From Shewanella litoralis (lineage in GTDB: Bacteria; Pseudomonadota; Gammaproteobacteria; Enterobacterales; Shewanellaceae): a stretch of DNA of 64,000 nucleotides. The translations under genes and the position numbers were made by a program. Within the stretch, counting starts at the first letter, position 1, and each line of letters begins with the position of its first letter. Location: assembly GCF_009828585.1 (NCBI RefSeq), contig NZ_WSRZ01000002.1, positions 310,001 through 374,000 of the forward strand. Direction: 5' to 3'. Below are positions 1 to 12,118 of the stretch, piece by piece. Under the pieces are notes generated by a model that had not been told where the DNA came from, made no database searches, and saw nothing but the letters and a program-made list of their open reading frames with translations.

Positions 1-362
1 GCCATACTGAAGCCAAAGTCACTGCGATTGACTTTAAATCGATTGTTAATGAACATTTATTAGCACAACAAAAAGGCGCTGTAGGCCGTTTTATGTGGTT
101 GCTGGGTAATTTAAAGGCCGCAACCGGCAATGACTTTAATAAAGTGCTCGACATACAAGGTAAAGGCCGTCTGTATTTTGCCCGTTCAAAACAAGCGTTA
201 CTGGATTCGAGCCAATCATCGAACCCAAAAGAAATCGGTGCCAGTGGTTTTTGGGTCACAACCAATAATAATACCGCCAAAAAACAAAACATTTTTATCG
301 AGGTATTGGAGCATTTAGGTTGCGACAGTGAATATGCTCGCACCATTGCAGGCTATATTTAA
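1..362 (+). CDS. seqA: SeqA, negative modulator of replication initiation (C-terminal part)
   Basis: The reading frame is open from the first base of the window (codons from position 3) and ends at TAA 360-362; the N-terminal oligomerisation domain lies outside. The visible 119 residues resemble the C-terminal DNA-binding domain of SeqA, with the conserved stretches GRLYFA, FWVTTNNNT and the final IAGYI. SeqA binds hemimethylated GATC sites, sequesters oriC and organises newly replicated DNA. It lies 48 bp upstream of pgm, the arrangement known from E. coli, and the two probably share a transcript. Only the truncation by the window edge limits the call. Confidence 0.9.
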   Translation, partial: HTEAKVTAIDFKSIVNEHLLAQQKGAVGRFMWLLGNLKAATGNDFNKVLDIQGKGRLYFARSKQALLDSSQSSNPKEIGASGFWVTTNNNTAKKQNIFIEVLEHLGCDSEYARTIAGYI

Positions 363-410
363 ATTTTTTAAGTTTTTCATCAATTTTCGTTTACTCATAG
401 GAGACCACTC

Positions 411-2054
411 GTGGCCATTCATCAACGCGCAGGACAGCAAGCTTTACAAACGGATTTAGTGAATATTCCTAAATTGATGAGTCACTATTATCGTATTATT
501 CCCAACGTGGAAGATGTACAACAAAAAGTGACATTTGGCACCTCTGGCCATCGAGGCAGTGCATTTAATGCCAGCTTCAACCAAAACCATATTTGGGCCA
601 TTGCCCAAGCCGTTGTGGATTATCGTCAATCTGCAGGCATAACAGGGCCGATGATTGTCGGTTTTGATACCCATGCGTTATCTTATGCTGCCTTTATGTC
701 GGTGGTTGAAGTATTAACGGCTAATCAAGTCAAAATGCTTATCCAAAAAGACGATGGTTTTACGCCTACGCCTGTGGTGTCGCAAGCCATTGTGCGTGCC
801 AATGCTTCTAAGCCTGCAGCATTAGTTGATGGATTGATTATTACCCCGTCGCATAACCCGCCGCAAGATGGTGGTATTAAGTACAATCCGCCGCATGGCG
901 GCCCAGCAGAAGGTGACATTACTAAAATCATCGAAGCCAAAGCCAACCAATATCTTGCCGAACAATTAAGCGGTGTTAAAAAGGTCAATTATGGCGTGGC
1001 AGTAAAATCTGGCTGGATTGATGAAGTTGATTTTATTGCGCCGTATGTTGAATCACTTGCACAAGTGATTGACATGGAGGCGATTAAAAAAGCCAACATT
1101 CGTTTAGGCGTCGATCCTCTTGGTGGCTCGGGCATTTATTACTGGGAGCAAATCGCAGCGCAATATGGCCTTGATATTACCTTGGTGAATGACAAAGTTG
1201 ATCCAACCTTTGGTTTTATGCCGCTGGATAAAGACGGCAAAATCCGCATGGATTGCTCATCACCTTATGCGATGGCCGGGTTGTTAGCCCATAGCGAAAG
1301 CTATGATTTGTGCGTAGGTAACGACCCTGATTATGACCGCCATGGCATTGTGTGCCCAGGTTTTGGATTAATGAATCCTAACCATTATTTAGCGGTGGCC
1401 ATTGATTATTTAATGACTCATCGCCCGCAATGGTCGGCTTCATTATCGGTGGGTAAAACGCTGGTATCGAGTGCGATGATCGATAGAGTTTGTCATGCGC
1501 TAGGTCGCCCATGTTTAGAAGTACCAGTGGGCTTTAAATGGTTTGTGGATGGTTTAGCCCACAGCACTATTGCCTTTGGCGGTGAAGAAAGTGCTGGCGC
1601 GGCGTTTTTAAAACGCGATGGCAGCACCTGGTGTACCGATAAAGATGGCTTTATTTTGGCGCTACTGGCGGCTGAAATTTTGGCAGTGACCGGTAAAACC
1701 CCAGCGCAGCGTTATAAAGAGTTAACCGATCAATTCGGCGAAAGTTTTTATACTCGTATCGACAGCCCAATAAGCCTTAAGAAAAAAGCTAAGTTTGAAC
1801 TACTCAATGCAGAAAGCTTTACTGATACTGAGCTTGCGGGCGAAGCCATTACGGCGATTTTAAGCCATGCACCAGGAAACAATGCAGCAATTGGCGGGAT
1901 TAAAGTGACTACCGAAAACGGCTGGTTTGCAGCACGTCCGTCTGGTACTGAAGCGCTATTTAAAATCTACGCTGAAAGCTTTATTAGCCAGCAACATCTT
2001 GATGATATTATCGCCCAGGCGCAAACCATGATTGATTCGGCTTTAAAAGGTTAA
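411..2054 (+). CDS. pgm: Phosphoglucomutase, alpha-D-glucose-specific
   Basis: Interconverts glucose 1-phosphate and glucose 6-phosphate in the cytoplasm, linking glycogen and sugar-nucleotide synthesis with glycolysis. All four landmarks of the alpha-D-phosphohexomutase family are present: the phosphoserine loop TPSHNP (Ser about 147), the Mg-binding loop DPDYDRH (305-311), the sugar-binding loop GGEES (390-394) and the phosphate-binding loop RPSGTE (509-514). The 547-aa length is normal for the bacterial enzyme. The start is a GTG with AGGAGA 6 nt upstream. It follows seqA by 48 bp and is closed by an intrinsic terminator shared with the convergent katG. Confidence 0.95.
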   Translation: MAIHQRAGQQALQTDLVNIPKLMSHYYRIIPNVEDVQQKVTFGTSGHRGSAFNASFNQNHIWAIAQAVVDYRQSAGITGPMIVGFDTHALSYAAFMSVVEVLTANQVKMLIQKDDGFTPTPVVSQAIVRANASKPAALVDGLIITPSHNPPQDGGIKYNPPHGGPAEGDITKIIEAKANQYLAEQLSGVKKVNYGVAVKSGWIDEVDFIAPYVESLAQVIDMEAIKKANIRLGVDPLGGSGIYYWEQIAAQYGLDITLVNDKVDPTFGFMPLDKDGKIRMDCSSPYAMAGLLAHSESYDLCVGNDPDYDRHGIVCPGFGLMNPNHYLAVAIDYLMTHRPQWSASLSVGKTLVSSAMIDRVCHALGRPCLEVPVGFKWFVDGLAHSTIAFGGEESAGAAFLKRDGSTWCTDKDGFILALLAAEILAVTGKTPAQRYKELTDQFGESFYTRIDSPISLKKKAKFELLNAESFTDTELAGEAITAILSHAPGNNAAIGGIKVTTENGWFAARPSGTEALFKIYAESFISQQHLDDIIAQAQTMIDSALKG

Positions 2055-2114
2055 GGCTGAGTTAGTTAGGTTTGGTTAGGATAAGATTACGGCAATAATT
2101 TTTAAAGCGTAAAT

Positions 2115-2143
2115 AAAAAAGCACTGAATAATCAGTGCTTTTT
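2115..2143. terminator. Bidirectional intrinsic terminator between pgm and katG
   Basis: The 7-bp stem GCACTGA/TCAGTGC with an ATAA loop is extended by A and T tracts on the two sides, so it can terminate both pgm (+) and katG (-). It lies in the 106-bp convergent gap. Confidence 0.85.
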
Positions 2144-2160
2144 GTGTCTAACAGTGAGGG

Positions 2161-4677
<2,517 letters not shown>

Positions 4678-5850
4678 TTATAAATATTTAATCCACGCTT
4701 GCTGACTGGCTTGTTTATAGGCACTAAATCGTTTTACGGGATAATACAAAATAGCGATTAAACCTAGGGCTATGAGCCAAACCCAAGCCATATTATCAAC
4801 GCCTAAAAGCTCACCATGATTGGCACCAAACACGTATTTACTGATGCTATAAAGTAGCAGTAATACATATAAATGCAGAATATAGAAAAACATAGGCACC
4901 GAGCCAAATGTCATCAATACCTGGCCAAACTGATTGTTTAAGCGCTCAAATCCGACTAAACCGAAAAACATGACCCCGAGGGTTATCAATAAAAAGCTTA
5001 ACGAAGGAGGGTACTTGGTTAAGTTAAATACCGACATTAACGTCTCACCTAAATTGTTGCCCATTTGCCAGGGTAGTGTTTCGCCATAAATATTGCCGCC
5101 TCGTAACACAATAAATAGCACTATGCAGCCAATACCCAATTGAAGTAATTGACGTTGACGCTTAATGGCAAGTGAGGATTTTGAAAATATTGGCCCTGCT
5201 GCATAACCCAGTAAAATCACTCCCATCCAAGGTAGCGCTGGGTAGCTTATTTTCACTTTTAACACGCCATCAGCAATTAAATAGCCGCGATCATGCAAAA
5301 TTGTCCACAAACTATAGCCCCACTCATTGGGCATAAACTGAATTGGGGTTAATAGGTTATGACCACATACTATGGCAAAGCCTAATAGCGCCATGATGGG
5401 GCGCGGTAAGTTAATTAACGCAGCCAAGGTGAGCATGCTAAGGCCTATAACCCATATTACCTGTAGCCATAAGGTGTGATAGTTGCCCATCCATGAAATA
5501 TTGATCACCAGTATTTCAAGTCCGATTAAAAACAGGCCACGTTTTATTAAAAACCCCCGCGCTGAGCGGGGCTGTAACGGGTTGCGATTGGCGTAAAGCC
5601 AGGCTGATACTCCAGTTAAAAACACAAATACTGGCGCACAAAAGTGGGCGGCAAATCGGCTAATAAACAATTCCCATGAAGTGGTGCTTAAATCCATCGG
5701 GTCGCTAACTTGCATGTGCAGGTAAAAACGTTCACGAACATGATCAAGCAGCATTATCAACATCACCGCGCCGCGCATCATATCAATGCTCGATATTCGT
5801 TTCGCTTTGACAGCCCCGTCTAGTGCATTGATTGGTTGATTAGCACTCAT
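4678..5850 (-). CDS. Membrane acyltransferase, DUF1624 / HGSNAT-like
   Basis: A polytopic inner-membrane protein of 390 aa with about ten hydrophobic segments. The N-terminal segment RISSIDMMRGAVMLIMLLDH followed by FCAPVFVFLTGVSAW matches the catalytic-domain family of heparan-alpha-glucosaminide N-acetyltransferase (DUF1624); the His-Val-Arg-Glu after the first helix fits. By analogy it would move an acyl group from the cytoplasm to a periplasmic or envelope sugar, but the substrate cannot be read from the sequence. It is a single gene between katG and an inverted-repeat element. The start ATG has only a weak Shine-Dalgarno (AGTGAG). Family call fairly sure, function uncertain. Confidence 0.7.
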   Translation of the reverse strand: MSANQPINALDGAVKAKRISSIDMMRGAVMLIMLLDHVRERFYLHMQVSDPMDLSTTSWELFISRFAAHFCAPVFVFLTGVSAWLYANRNPLQPRSARGFLIKRGLFLIGLEILVINISWMGNYHTLWLQVIWVIGLSMLTLAALINLPRPIMALLGFAIVCGHNLLTPIQFMPNEWGYSLWTILHDRGYLIADGVLKVKISYPALPWMGVILLGYAAGPIFSKSSLAIKRQRQLLQLGIGCIVLFIVLRGGNIYGETLPWQMGNNLGETLMSVFNLTKYPPSLSFLLITLGVMFFGLVGFERLNNQFGQVLMTFGSVPMFFYILHLYVLLLLYSISKYVFGANHGELLGVDNMAWVWLIALGLIAILYYPVKRFSAYKQASQQAWIKYL

Positions 5851-5991
5851 AAGTTAGACTCACTTTTTATATGGTTCGCCAGTACTGGTCAAAAGACAGA
5901 ATAGCGATGGATGATATCAATTTGTCGACATTGGCTACAACAATGATTGACTAAGACTTACATACACTTTAAGAATAACGCATTGATAAAT

Positions 5992-6187
5992 AACCTGAAC
6001 TCGGGATAATAAACGCCTTTCAAACAGTCCTTTGCCCTGCTAACTGCGTTGAATCGACTTACAATAGGCTAGCTATTGACGCGTTAATTCGCCTTGTTAG
6101 CTGAACAAATGACAAGCTTGAAAGAGACAGGTTGTAACATGTTGATTTTAAAAAACATAAGTTCATCTCTTATCCCGAACTCAGGTT
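5992..6187. mobile_element. MITE-like element, 18-bp terminal inverted repeats
   Basis: The ends are AACCTGAACTCGGGATAA (5992-6009) and its inverted counterpart at 6170-6187, matching at 17 of 18 positions. The 196-bp interior has no ORF. A shorter inner inverted pair (GCTAAC/GTTAGC) is also visible. No clear target duplication. It lies in the gap between the acyltransferase and GGDEF-EAL genes. The size and termini suggest a non-autonomous element. Confidence 0.65.
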
Positions 6188-6343
6188 GAATAGATTATTG
6201 TGTTGAAGCGTCAAGGTGAGTTGCCAACATTCAGAGATGAGATTGTAAATGACATGCATTTACATTAGCAATGGTGAATACCCGTTTTTTCACGTTTACT
6301 TAATATGTGCTGTAATGCTGAGCCATATGGCGAATGGAGTGGG

Positions 6344-7906
6344 TTAACTGATAGAAGAAAGAGGCAGTTGTAAGATTTGGCCAAGTTCAGATTTTGGCAT
6401 CGGTTTGCCAAAAAAGTAACCTTGAGCAAAATCACATCCTAACGAGTGTATTAAGTTTGAAGTATCTTGATGTTCTATTCCCTCTGCAACCACGCTACAT
6501 GCTAAATGTTTAGCTAAATAAATCACCGATTTTACAATAGCAAGATCAGCATCTTGATGGTGGATATTCTTGATAAATGAGCGGTCAATCTTAATTTGTT
6601 GAATGGGTAAATCACGCAGCATTTCAAGGGATGAAAAGCCGGTACCAAAATCATCAATACTGAATTTACCACCTAAACGCGCTATATAGTTCATGGTTTG
6701 TTTTGCTTGCTCAGCATCTATCATCATCGCGCTTTCAGTTATTTCGAACATTACTTTTTGTGAAGAGTGATTGTTTTTGATTAACGAGGACACTTTTTTA
6801 ACGAGCTGAGTGTCATGTAAATCCATGGCAGACAAATTGATGTGAATGCATAACGCCAAACCCAGTGAATCAAAATAAACCATGTCCTTAGCCACTTGCT
6901 GCATAACCCAGGTGGAAATCTGGTTAATTAGCGTGGTTTGTTCAGCAATTGGAATAAACAGACTCGGGCAAAAATAGCTGCCATCTGGCCGAGGCCATCT
7001 TATTAACGCTTCTACACCATAAAATTGTTGATTGTTCATTGTCACAATCGGTTGATACCACAATTCGAATTCTTGTAATTCGATGGCTTGTTTTAATAAA
7101 GCACTGATGTTGACCTTTTCAGCTGCATTACTATTAAGGCTTTGGTCATAAACACAAAAAGGAGCAGACAAACGTTTGCTTGAATACATAGCAATGTCAG
7201 CTTGCTGCAGTAGCTGACCAATTTCTGAGGCTTGGCTTGGATAATGACTGACCCCTACGCTGGCTCCGACAAGTAAGTCGTAGGTTTCAATGGAAAACGC
7301 ATTTTCCAGTGCCAAGTGAATGGTGTTTATGGTGGTGATAATCGATGAGGGATCTACCTGAGTGTCAATGACCGCAAACTCATCACCGCCTAACCTGAAC
7401 AGTTGCGCAGTGCGGGGAAGGTGGTCTTGCATACTTTTACCCACTTCAATTAATAATAAATCGCCGTAATAATGCCCCAGAGCATCATTGACTTGTTTAA
7501 AGCGATTTAAATCAATGAGTAATAGACTAAATGGTTGACCTTTTGAGACCTGGTGGGATAACGAGTCAATAAGGTATTTTCGATTAGGCAGGCCGGTTAG
7601 CGTGTCATGCAAGGCGATATTACGCTCACTTATCACGAGTTTTTCGACTTTAAGTAAACTGAGCAAACTAAGGCGTGTCACCAATACTACAAAGCCACCA
7701 CCAAAAAGCATGATCACGCAGAAAATGATATCAGCCGTAGCAATATCATCGCGATCACATAAATAATAAAATACGCCGAGATAACCCATTATAAAAAAGA
7801 CAATGAGTGAGCGCAGTATTCGCCATCCTAGGCTAGTGTCTTTGTGACAAATGTCAGTTACCGCTCGTAAGCTGTAAACTAATAATCCGATCCCTAATAC
7901 AAGCAT
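6344..7906 (-). CDS. Membrane GGDEF-EAL cyclic-di-GMP protein
   Basis: Two or three hydrophobic helices (residues 1-75) anchor a cytoplasmic GGDEF domain (about 90-250) and an EAL domain (about 265-510). The GGDEF signature LGGDEFAV is intact. The EAL domain keeps EALIRW, INLSA, ITESA, DDFGTG, KID, AEGIE and AQGYFFG, so all residues usually needed for phosphodiesterase activity appear present. It could therefore make or degrade c-di-GMP; which activity dominates cannot be told. No canonical RxxD inhibitory site is visible just before GGDEF. The ATG at 7906 is preferred over a TTG two codons upstream; neither has a strong ribosome site. Single gene. Confidence 0.88.
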   Translation of the reverse strand: MLVLGIGLLVYSLRAVTDICHKDTSLGWRILRSLIVFFIMGYLGVFYYLCDRDDIATADIIFCVIMLFGGGFVVLVTRLSLLSLLKVEKLVISERNIALHDTLTGLPNRKYLIDSLSHQVSKGQPFSLLLIDLNRFKQVNDALGHYYGDLLLIEVGKSMQDHLPRTAQLFRLGGDEFAVIDTQVDPSSIITTINTIHLALENAFSIETYDLLVGASVGVSHYPSQASEIGQLLQQADIAMYSSKRLSAPFCVYDQSLNSNAAEKVNISALLKQAIELQEFELWYQPIVTMNNQQFYGVEALIRWPRPDGSYFCPSLFIPIAEQTTLINQISTWVMQQVAKDMVYFDSLGLALCIHINLSAMDLHDTQLVKKVSSLIKNNHSSQKVMFEITESAMMIDAEQAKQTMNYIARLGGKFSIDDFGTGFSSLEMLRDLPIQQIKIDRSFIKNIHHQDADLAIVKSVIYLAKHLACSVVAEGIEHQDTSNLIHSLGCDFAQGYFFGKPMPKSELGQILQLPLSSIS

Positions 7907-8257
7907 TAACAAAGCTTAAATCTGTAGCAATCGTCATTTCCTGTGTCAATTAACTGGGTGGGAGATCTGTATGCAATCAACAGTAAGCACAACGTCTTAT
8001 TCGGGTTAAGCGTATTGTAATCATAAGACGGGAGTAAATCAGTTTACAGTGTATTGAGTCCATTCGACGTAACTTGATACTCCAGCCTGGTCAATTGTGA
8101 TAATTTTTAAATCGAACGCTGCCAAAGCGATGATATAACCATAGTGTAATATTTGAGTTTGTGCTTTATTTGACGTTTTTACAATATAAAAAAAGCGGCT
8201 ATATCATCAATGACATATCCGCTTTTTATACTATTAGCGACTAATCTACAGTGTGAC
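7907..8257. other. Intergenic region with the terminator of the 470-aa gene
   Basis: 351 bp without a gene. Besides the hairpin listed at 8190-8227, and presumably the promoter of the GGDEF-EAL gene, nothing recognisable. Confidence 0.5.
8190..8227 (-). terminator. Intrinsic terminator of the 470-aa protein gene
   Basis: A stem AAAAAGCGG.TAT paired with ATA.CCGCTTTTT encloses a loop of about 12 nt. On the minus strand it ends in a T tract 31 bp after the stop codon of the gene ending at 8258. Confidence 0.75.
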
Positions 8258-9670
8258 TTAGCCTCTGTAGCCGAATAATTTTTGTTCCATAATGGCTTTA
8301 CCCACTGCTTCGGGCACGGCATCTACCCATTCACCTTGGCCACGGCAAATTTGTTGTAAAATTTCTCTGGAAAAAATATTAAACAATTCTGGGTTACTAG
8401 ACTCAATGCTGGTGATATAACCGTTATCGAGTACATGGCGGAATAAGTAACGCAGATTGTTAGGCACACTAAGGGTATTTAAATCGTTTATTTCACCTTT
8501 GCCATCGCGTTCAGGATACACAAATAAACGGGTGTTATCAGGAAATAACTTGCCAAAGGCTTCAAGAATACCGCCTTCCATACCACGATAATATTCTTCG
8601 TCGAAAATTTGTTTAATATTGACGATACCCACCACAATACCAATTTGCAATTGGGTATATTGGCGGAAATAAGCCCGTAACGAGAAGTAACGAGTGTAAT
8701 CCGAGATCATCACGTTATAGCCTAATAAATTAAGCAATTTAACGCGCTCCATAATGTCTTTTTCAGACATATTGGCATCTTTACCGTGTAGGTCATTTAG
8801 GGATATTTCGGCAATTAATACGGTATTTTTATCGGTAACACCTTCTTGTGTGGCAAAAGCTTTATAACCTTGCTCAATCATATCAACATTGAGTTTAGTG
8901 ATAGGTTTAAATGAGCCACGAATGGTTAATACGTTCTTTTTGTACAACATGTCAGCCGGTACGGCCACGCTGCCATCGGCTTTAAACATAATCGCGCGGG
9001 TTTTCCAGCTGCGAATCAGGTGAATATTTTTGGCTTGATTATCAACATCTTCAAAGTAAGGCCCTTGAAAGTCGATGCAATCAATTTCAATTCGATTGGC
9101 TTTCATATTATCGGTTAACGAGTCGATAATCATTTTTGGGTCTTCAAAATAATAGTAACTGGCGTAAATCAGGTTTACCCCTAATATGCCTAATGCTTGT
9201 TGTTGAGCTTCGGCAGTATCGTCAAACATGCGCACATGGACAATAATGTTAGACGGTTCTGCGCCAGGGTACATTTGAATGCGCACACCACACCAGGCGT
9301 GGCATTCATTTTTGCGGTTGAAGCTTTTCGCTGAAACAGTCGCAGCATAAGTAAAATAACGTGAAGATTTAGAGCGCACACCACCCACACGGTCTACCAC
9401 TAAATCGAATTCTTGTTCCATCATGGCAAGAACTCGGGCTTTGCTGACATAGCGGCCGTCTTCTTGCACACCATAAATGGCGTCAGAGAATTTCATATCG
9501 TATGCAGACATGGTTTTAGCTATCGTTCCGGCTGCTGCACCTGCCACAAAAAAGTTACGTGCCACTTCCTGGCCTGCACCAATTTCAACGATGGTGCCGT
9601 ATTTCTTTTCATCTAAATTAAGACGAAGGGCTTTTTCTTTGGTGCCACGTGAACTGACTTGCTTATCCAT
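8258..9670 (-). CDS. Conserved-looking protein of unknown function (470 aa)
   Basis: I do not assign a family with confidence. The protein looks soluble and cytoplasmic: no signal peptide and no strong membrane segment apart from a small-residue-rich stretch near residue 40 (NFFVAGAAAGTIAK). It is rich in Tyr, Asp and Ile, with repeated mixed alpha/beta patterns such as VIIDSLTDNM-like helices and LGYNVMISDYTRYFSLRAYFRQY in two parts. Codon use resembles neighbouring core genes, which argues for a real, expressed protein. The ATG start is preceded by GGAGATAAT, a good ribosome site. It is a single gene, with its own terminator, between the GGDEF-EAL gene and dacB. Confidence 0.7.
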   Translation of the reverse strand: MDKQVSSRGTKEKALRLNLDEKKYGTIVEIGAGQEVARNFFVAGAAAGTIAKTMSAYDMKFSDAIYGVQEDGRYVSKARVLAMMEQEFDLVVDRVGGVRSKSSRYFTYAATVSAKSFNRKNECHAWCGVRIQMYPGAEPSNIIVHVRMFDDTAEAQQQALGILGVNLIYASYYYFEDPKMIIDSLTDNMKANRIEIDCIDFQGPYFEDVDNQAKNIHLIRSWKTRAIMFKADGSVAVPADMLYKKNVLTIRGSFKPITKLNVDMIEQGYKAFATQEGVTDKNTVLIAEISLNDLHGKDANMSEKDIMERVKLLNLLGYNVMISDYTRYFSLRAYFRQYTQLQIGIVVGIVNIKQIFDEEYYRGMEGGILEAFGKLFPDNTRLFVYPERDGKGEINDLNTLSVPNNLRYLFRHVLDNGYITSIESSNPELFNIFSREILQQICRGQGEWVDAVPEAVGKAIMEQKLFGYRG

Positions 9671-9801
9671 ATTATCTCCACACGATTTACGACTAACGTT
9701 TACATACTGTCGGCAATGTTAGCGCAACAGTTTATGTCTGTCAGTGTTAGATTGAAATTATTGAGGTTTTATTGTGCCAGCCGCCTGAGTCTTCTTAGCG
9801 A

Positions 9802-11445
9802 TTAGTTAACTGGCACATCCAACATAGTTTGTAAAAATACTGCCGAAAAAGGCGCTTTTTGTTGTTTTTTAATTTGTGGGCTCAAGCCGTTTTCGATGAG
9901 AACAAACAAATAATCATGGCCATTACTGGCTTTGACTCTGCCGGCTAAATTGGCCACGCCTAACATGCTGCCGGTTTTGGCAAACACATGGTTTTTTAAC
10001 GGTGATTTATTAAAGTAGCGTTTATAACGCAAGGTGCCACTGACGCCCGATTCGGGCAAAGTGTCGAGTAAAAAGTGATATTCAGGCATCTGGTAAACCG
10101 TGGTTAAAACACTTAACACTTGCTCTGCACTGAGTAAGTTATAACGTGACAATCCTGAACCGTCGGCTAAGTTGGCGTCGGCTAAATCAATTCCTAGCGA
10201 ATACAAAATGGCTTTCATGGCCTGACTACTGCGAGCAAAGTCGCTGGGTGCCTGAAAATACACTTCACCAACTTTTTTTAATAGACTGTCGGCAATTAAG
10301 TTGTCCGATTTTAACAGCATGGTTGATAACAAATCTGTTAACGGCGCCGAGTGATGACTTGCAATTAATTGTCGCTGCCCCCCTGTGGGGCTAAGTTGTG
10401 AACGGCTCAGTACCATTGGTGCATTGTGTTGTATGCCTAATGCAGTAAGTTGTTTGGCCACAATGTGCTGGGCATAAAGCGCAGGGTCAGTAATGGCGAT
10501 CGCTAACGGCAGTGATTTAGCCCCGACATGACAACCACTGAGGTGGTAGCGATTATTATCAAATCGACTGAGTGTGAGCTGACAAGCGGGCTGACTATTG
10601 GCTTGTGTGTATACAGAGCCCGCTGGCGCAGCTTTATATTGTGAGTTGGCCACAACCGGATTAACAAAATAAGCATCGTTTGTGATGTTAATTGGGCGTT
10701 TGCCCATCATGCTAATGCTGGCTGTTTTGTTATAACCTGTGGTAGATAAACGGCCATAAACACAATTTTTGTCAATAATAAACGGTGATATAGGGGCTGC
10801 ATAACAAATGCCTAAGTCATCCCATACCCATCCTGGCGCTTGTAATTGGCTGTCTTGCTCACTGACTAACACCACTTGGCCAGCAATTTTATTAATGCCC
10901 AAAGGTTTAAGTGAGCTCAATAATTGTTGTAAATCTTGATACGTTAAGGTTGGGTCACCACTAAACTCAAGGTAAATGTCACCTTGATATACTCCATTAT
11001 TAACCTGTTGTTTATTAATAGGAGTGTTGGCATAGGTACTTAATTGAGTTTGATAATAAAAGCCTTTACCTAACTGTTTTGTTGCCGCTAAAGCCGTGAG
11101 TAATTTTTGAATACTGGCAGGTTGCATTAACGATTGATGATTGTAGGTAAATACTGCTTGTTGCGTGGTCATATCCCACACACTAATGCCGAGTTGAGAA
11201 TAGGCCGGTTTTAGGAGCTGCAACATATTATCAAGGTATTGTGCGGCGGGCTTAGCCGTTGAATCATTGGCGGTTTCCAATGCTTCAGCGTTAAGGCTTG
11301 GCGGTATGGATATTTCTGCTAAGGCAACCGGTGACATAACAAGAGAAGCCGCCATCACACTCAAACTGGCAAATACAGTCCATAAACGTGTCACACGAGA
11401 TTGTGGGGGATTTTGGGGTAACGCCGCTAAAAACGGTAAATACAT
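9802..11445 (-). CDS. dacB: D-alanyl-D-alanine carboxypeptidase/endopeptidase (PBP4 family)
   Basis: Periplasmic serine peptidase that trims pentapeptides and cleaves cross-links in peptidoglycan. The three penicillin-binding motifs are present in order: SxxK in PASIQKLL (Ser nucleophile), SxN in LKSDNLIADS, and KTG in FAKTGSM. The roughly 120-residue insertion between the first two motifs that marks the class C (S13) family is present. The N-terminus is long for a signal peptide: about 20 polar residues precede a hydrophobic segment ending in SPVALA. A GTG at residue 18 could be a shorter start, but no ribosome site separates the two. Single gene. Confidence 0.92.
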   Translation of the reverse strand: MYLPFLAALPQNPPQSRVTRLWTVFASLSVMAASLVMSPVALAEISIPPSLNAEALETANDSTAKPAAQYLDNMLQLLKPAYSQLGISVWDMTTQQAVFTYNHQSLMQPASIQKLLTALAATKQLGKGFYYQTQLSTYANTPINKQQVNNGVYQGDIYLEFSGDPTLTYQDLQQLLSSLKPLGINKIAGQVVLVSEQDSQLQAPGWVWDDLGICYAAPISPFIIDKNCVYGRLSTTGYNKTASISMMGKRPINITNDAYFVNPVVANSQYKAAPAGSVYTQANSQPACQLTLSRFDNNRYHLSGCHVGAKSLPLAIAITDPALYAQHIVAKQLTALGIQHNAPMVLSRSQLSPTGGQRQLIASHHSAPLTDLLSTMLLKSDNLIADSLLKKVGEVYFQAPSDFARSSQAMKAILYSLGIDLADANLADGSGLSRYNLLSAEQVLSVLTTVYQMPEYHFLLDTLPESGVSGTLRYKRYFNKSPLKNHVFAKTGSMLGVANLAGRVKASNGHDYLFVLIENGLSPQIKKQQKAPFSAVFLQTMLDVPVN

Positions 11446-12118
11446 ATTGGCCTACAACTTATTCAACGTGCGATTATTAGCAATCTTTTCTCTGTAACAG
11501 TATTTTAGCGTAACAAGTTATTCGCCGATACGACAATTTTACTGCCATGGTGATGATGGGGGATTTATTTTGTTATGGATCCTTGTTATTCAGCCATTTT
11601 AAGATGCAATGTGTTTAGCGCATTAGATGAGTATATGGTTACATCAATTGAAACCAATTTGGATAAATTAAATTGGAATAGGCGATAAATATACGTTCAT
11701 TGGCTGCGCAGTAAGTCAGCAAAATGGTAAATTATGAGCCGCCTTGTATTATTTTTATTCAAAGAAAGCCACTAAAACCACCCTAAAGTAAGAAACATCT
11801 TGCTCATCACCTTGTTAGTCGGTAATTTCTATCAGCTAAATTATGCACCAAATTGATGATATATTTATCCAACTTGCCGTTTAAGCATTTTGGTTCTCAA
11901 CCTTAGCCCCATTTTCGCAGACGCGATAACGCATTGTCTGGAACATTAAGACTGCAATCATTGTGGCAGTTTGGTGCACTGTTTGTCGTTGGCGAGTTTA
12001 ATTTAGCGAAAGTACACCGTATTGATATCACGCAGTCCACATAATCATAACGATAGGCTGTGAAGTTTGTTATTTTGCTCATCATATTATGATAAGCACT
12101 CATTTTAAGGAGGATGCC
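11446..12118. other. Long divergent intergenic region dacB/pssA
   Basis: 673 bp between divergent genes. It should hold both promoters. A 66-codon ORF on the minus strand (11903-12103) has no ribosome site and no recognisable motif and is not called. No inverted-repeat element like those elsewhere in the window was found. Confidence 0.5.
12107..12113 (+). promoter_or_regulatory. Ribosome binding site that sets the pssA start
   Basis: A perfect AAGGAGG lies 5 nt before TTG 12119 and inside the longer ATG-initiated frame from 12089. Its position argues that translation begins at the TTG. Confidence 0.7.

Noticed and set aside
11903-12103. 66-codon minus-strand frame in the dacB/pssA gap
   Set aside because: No ribosome site, no recognisable motif, and its composition looks like non-coding sequence.
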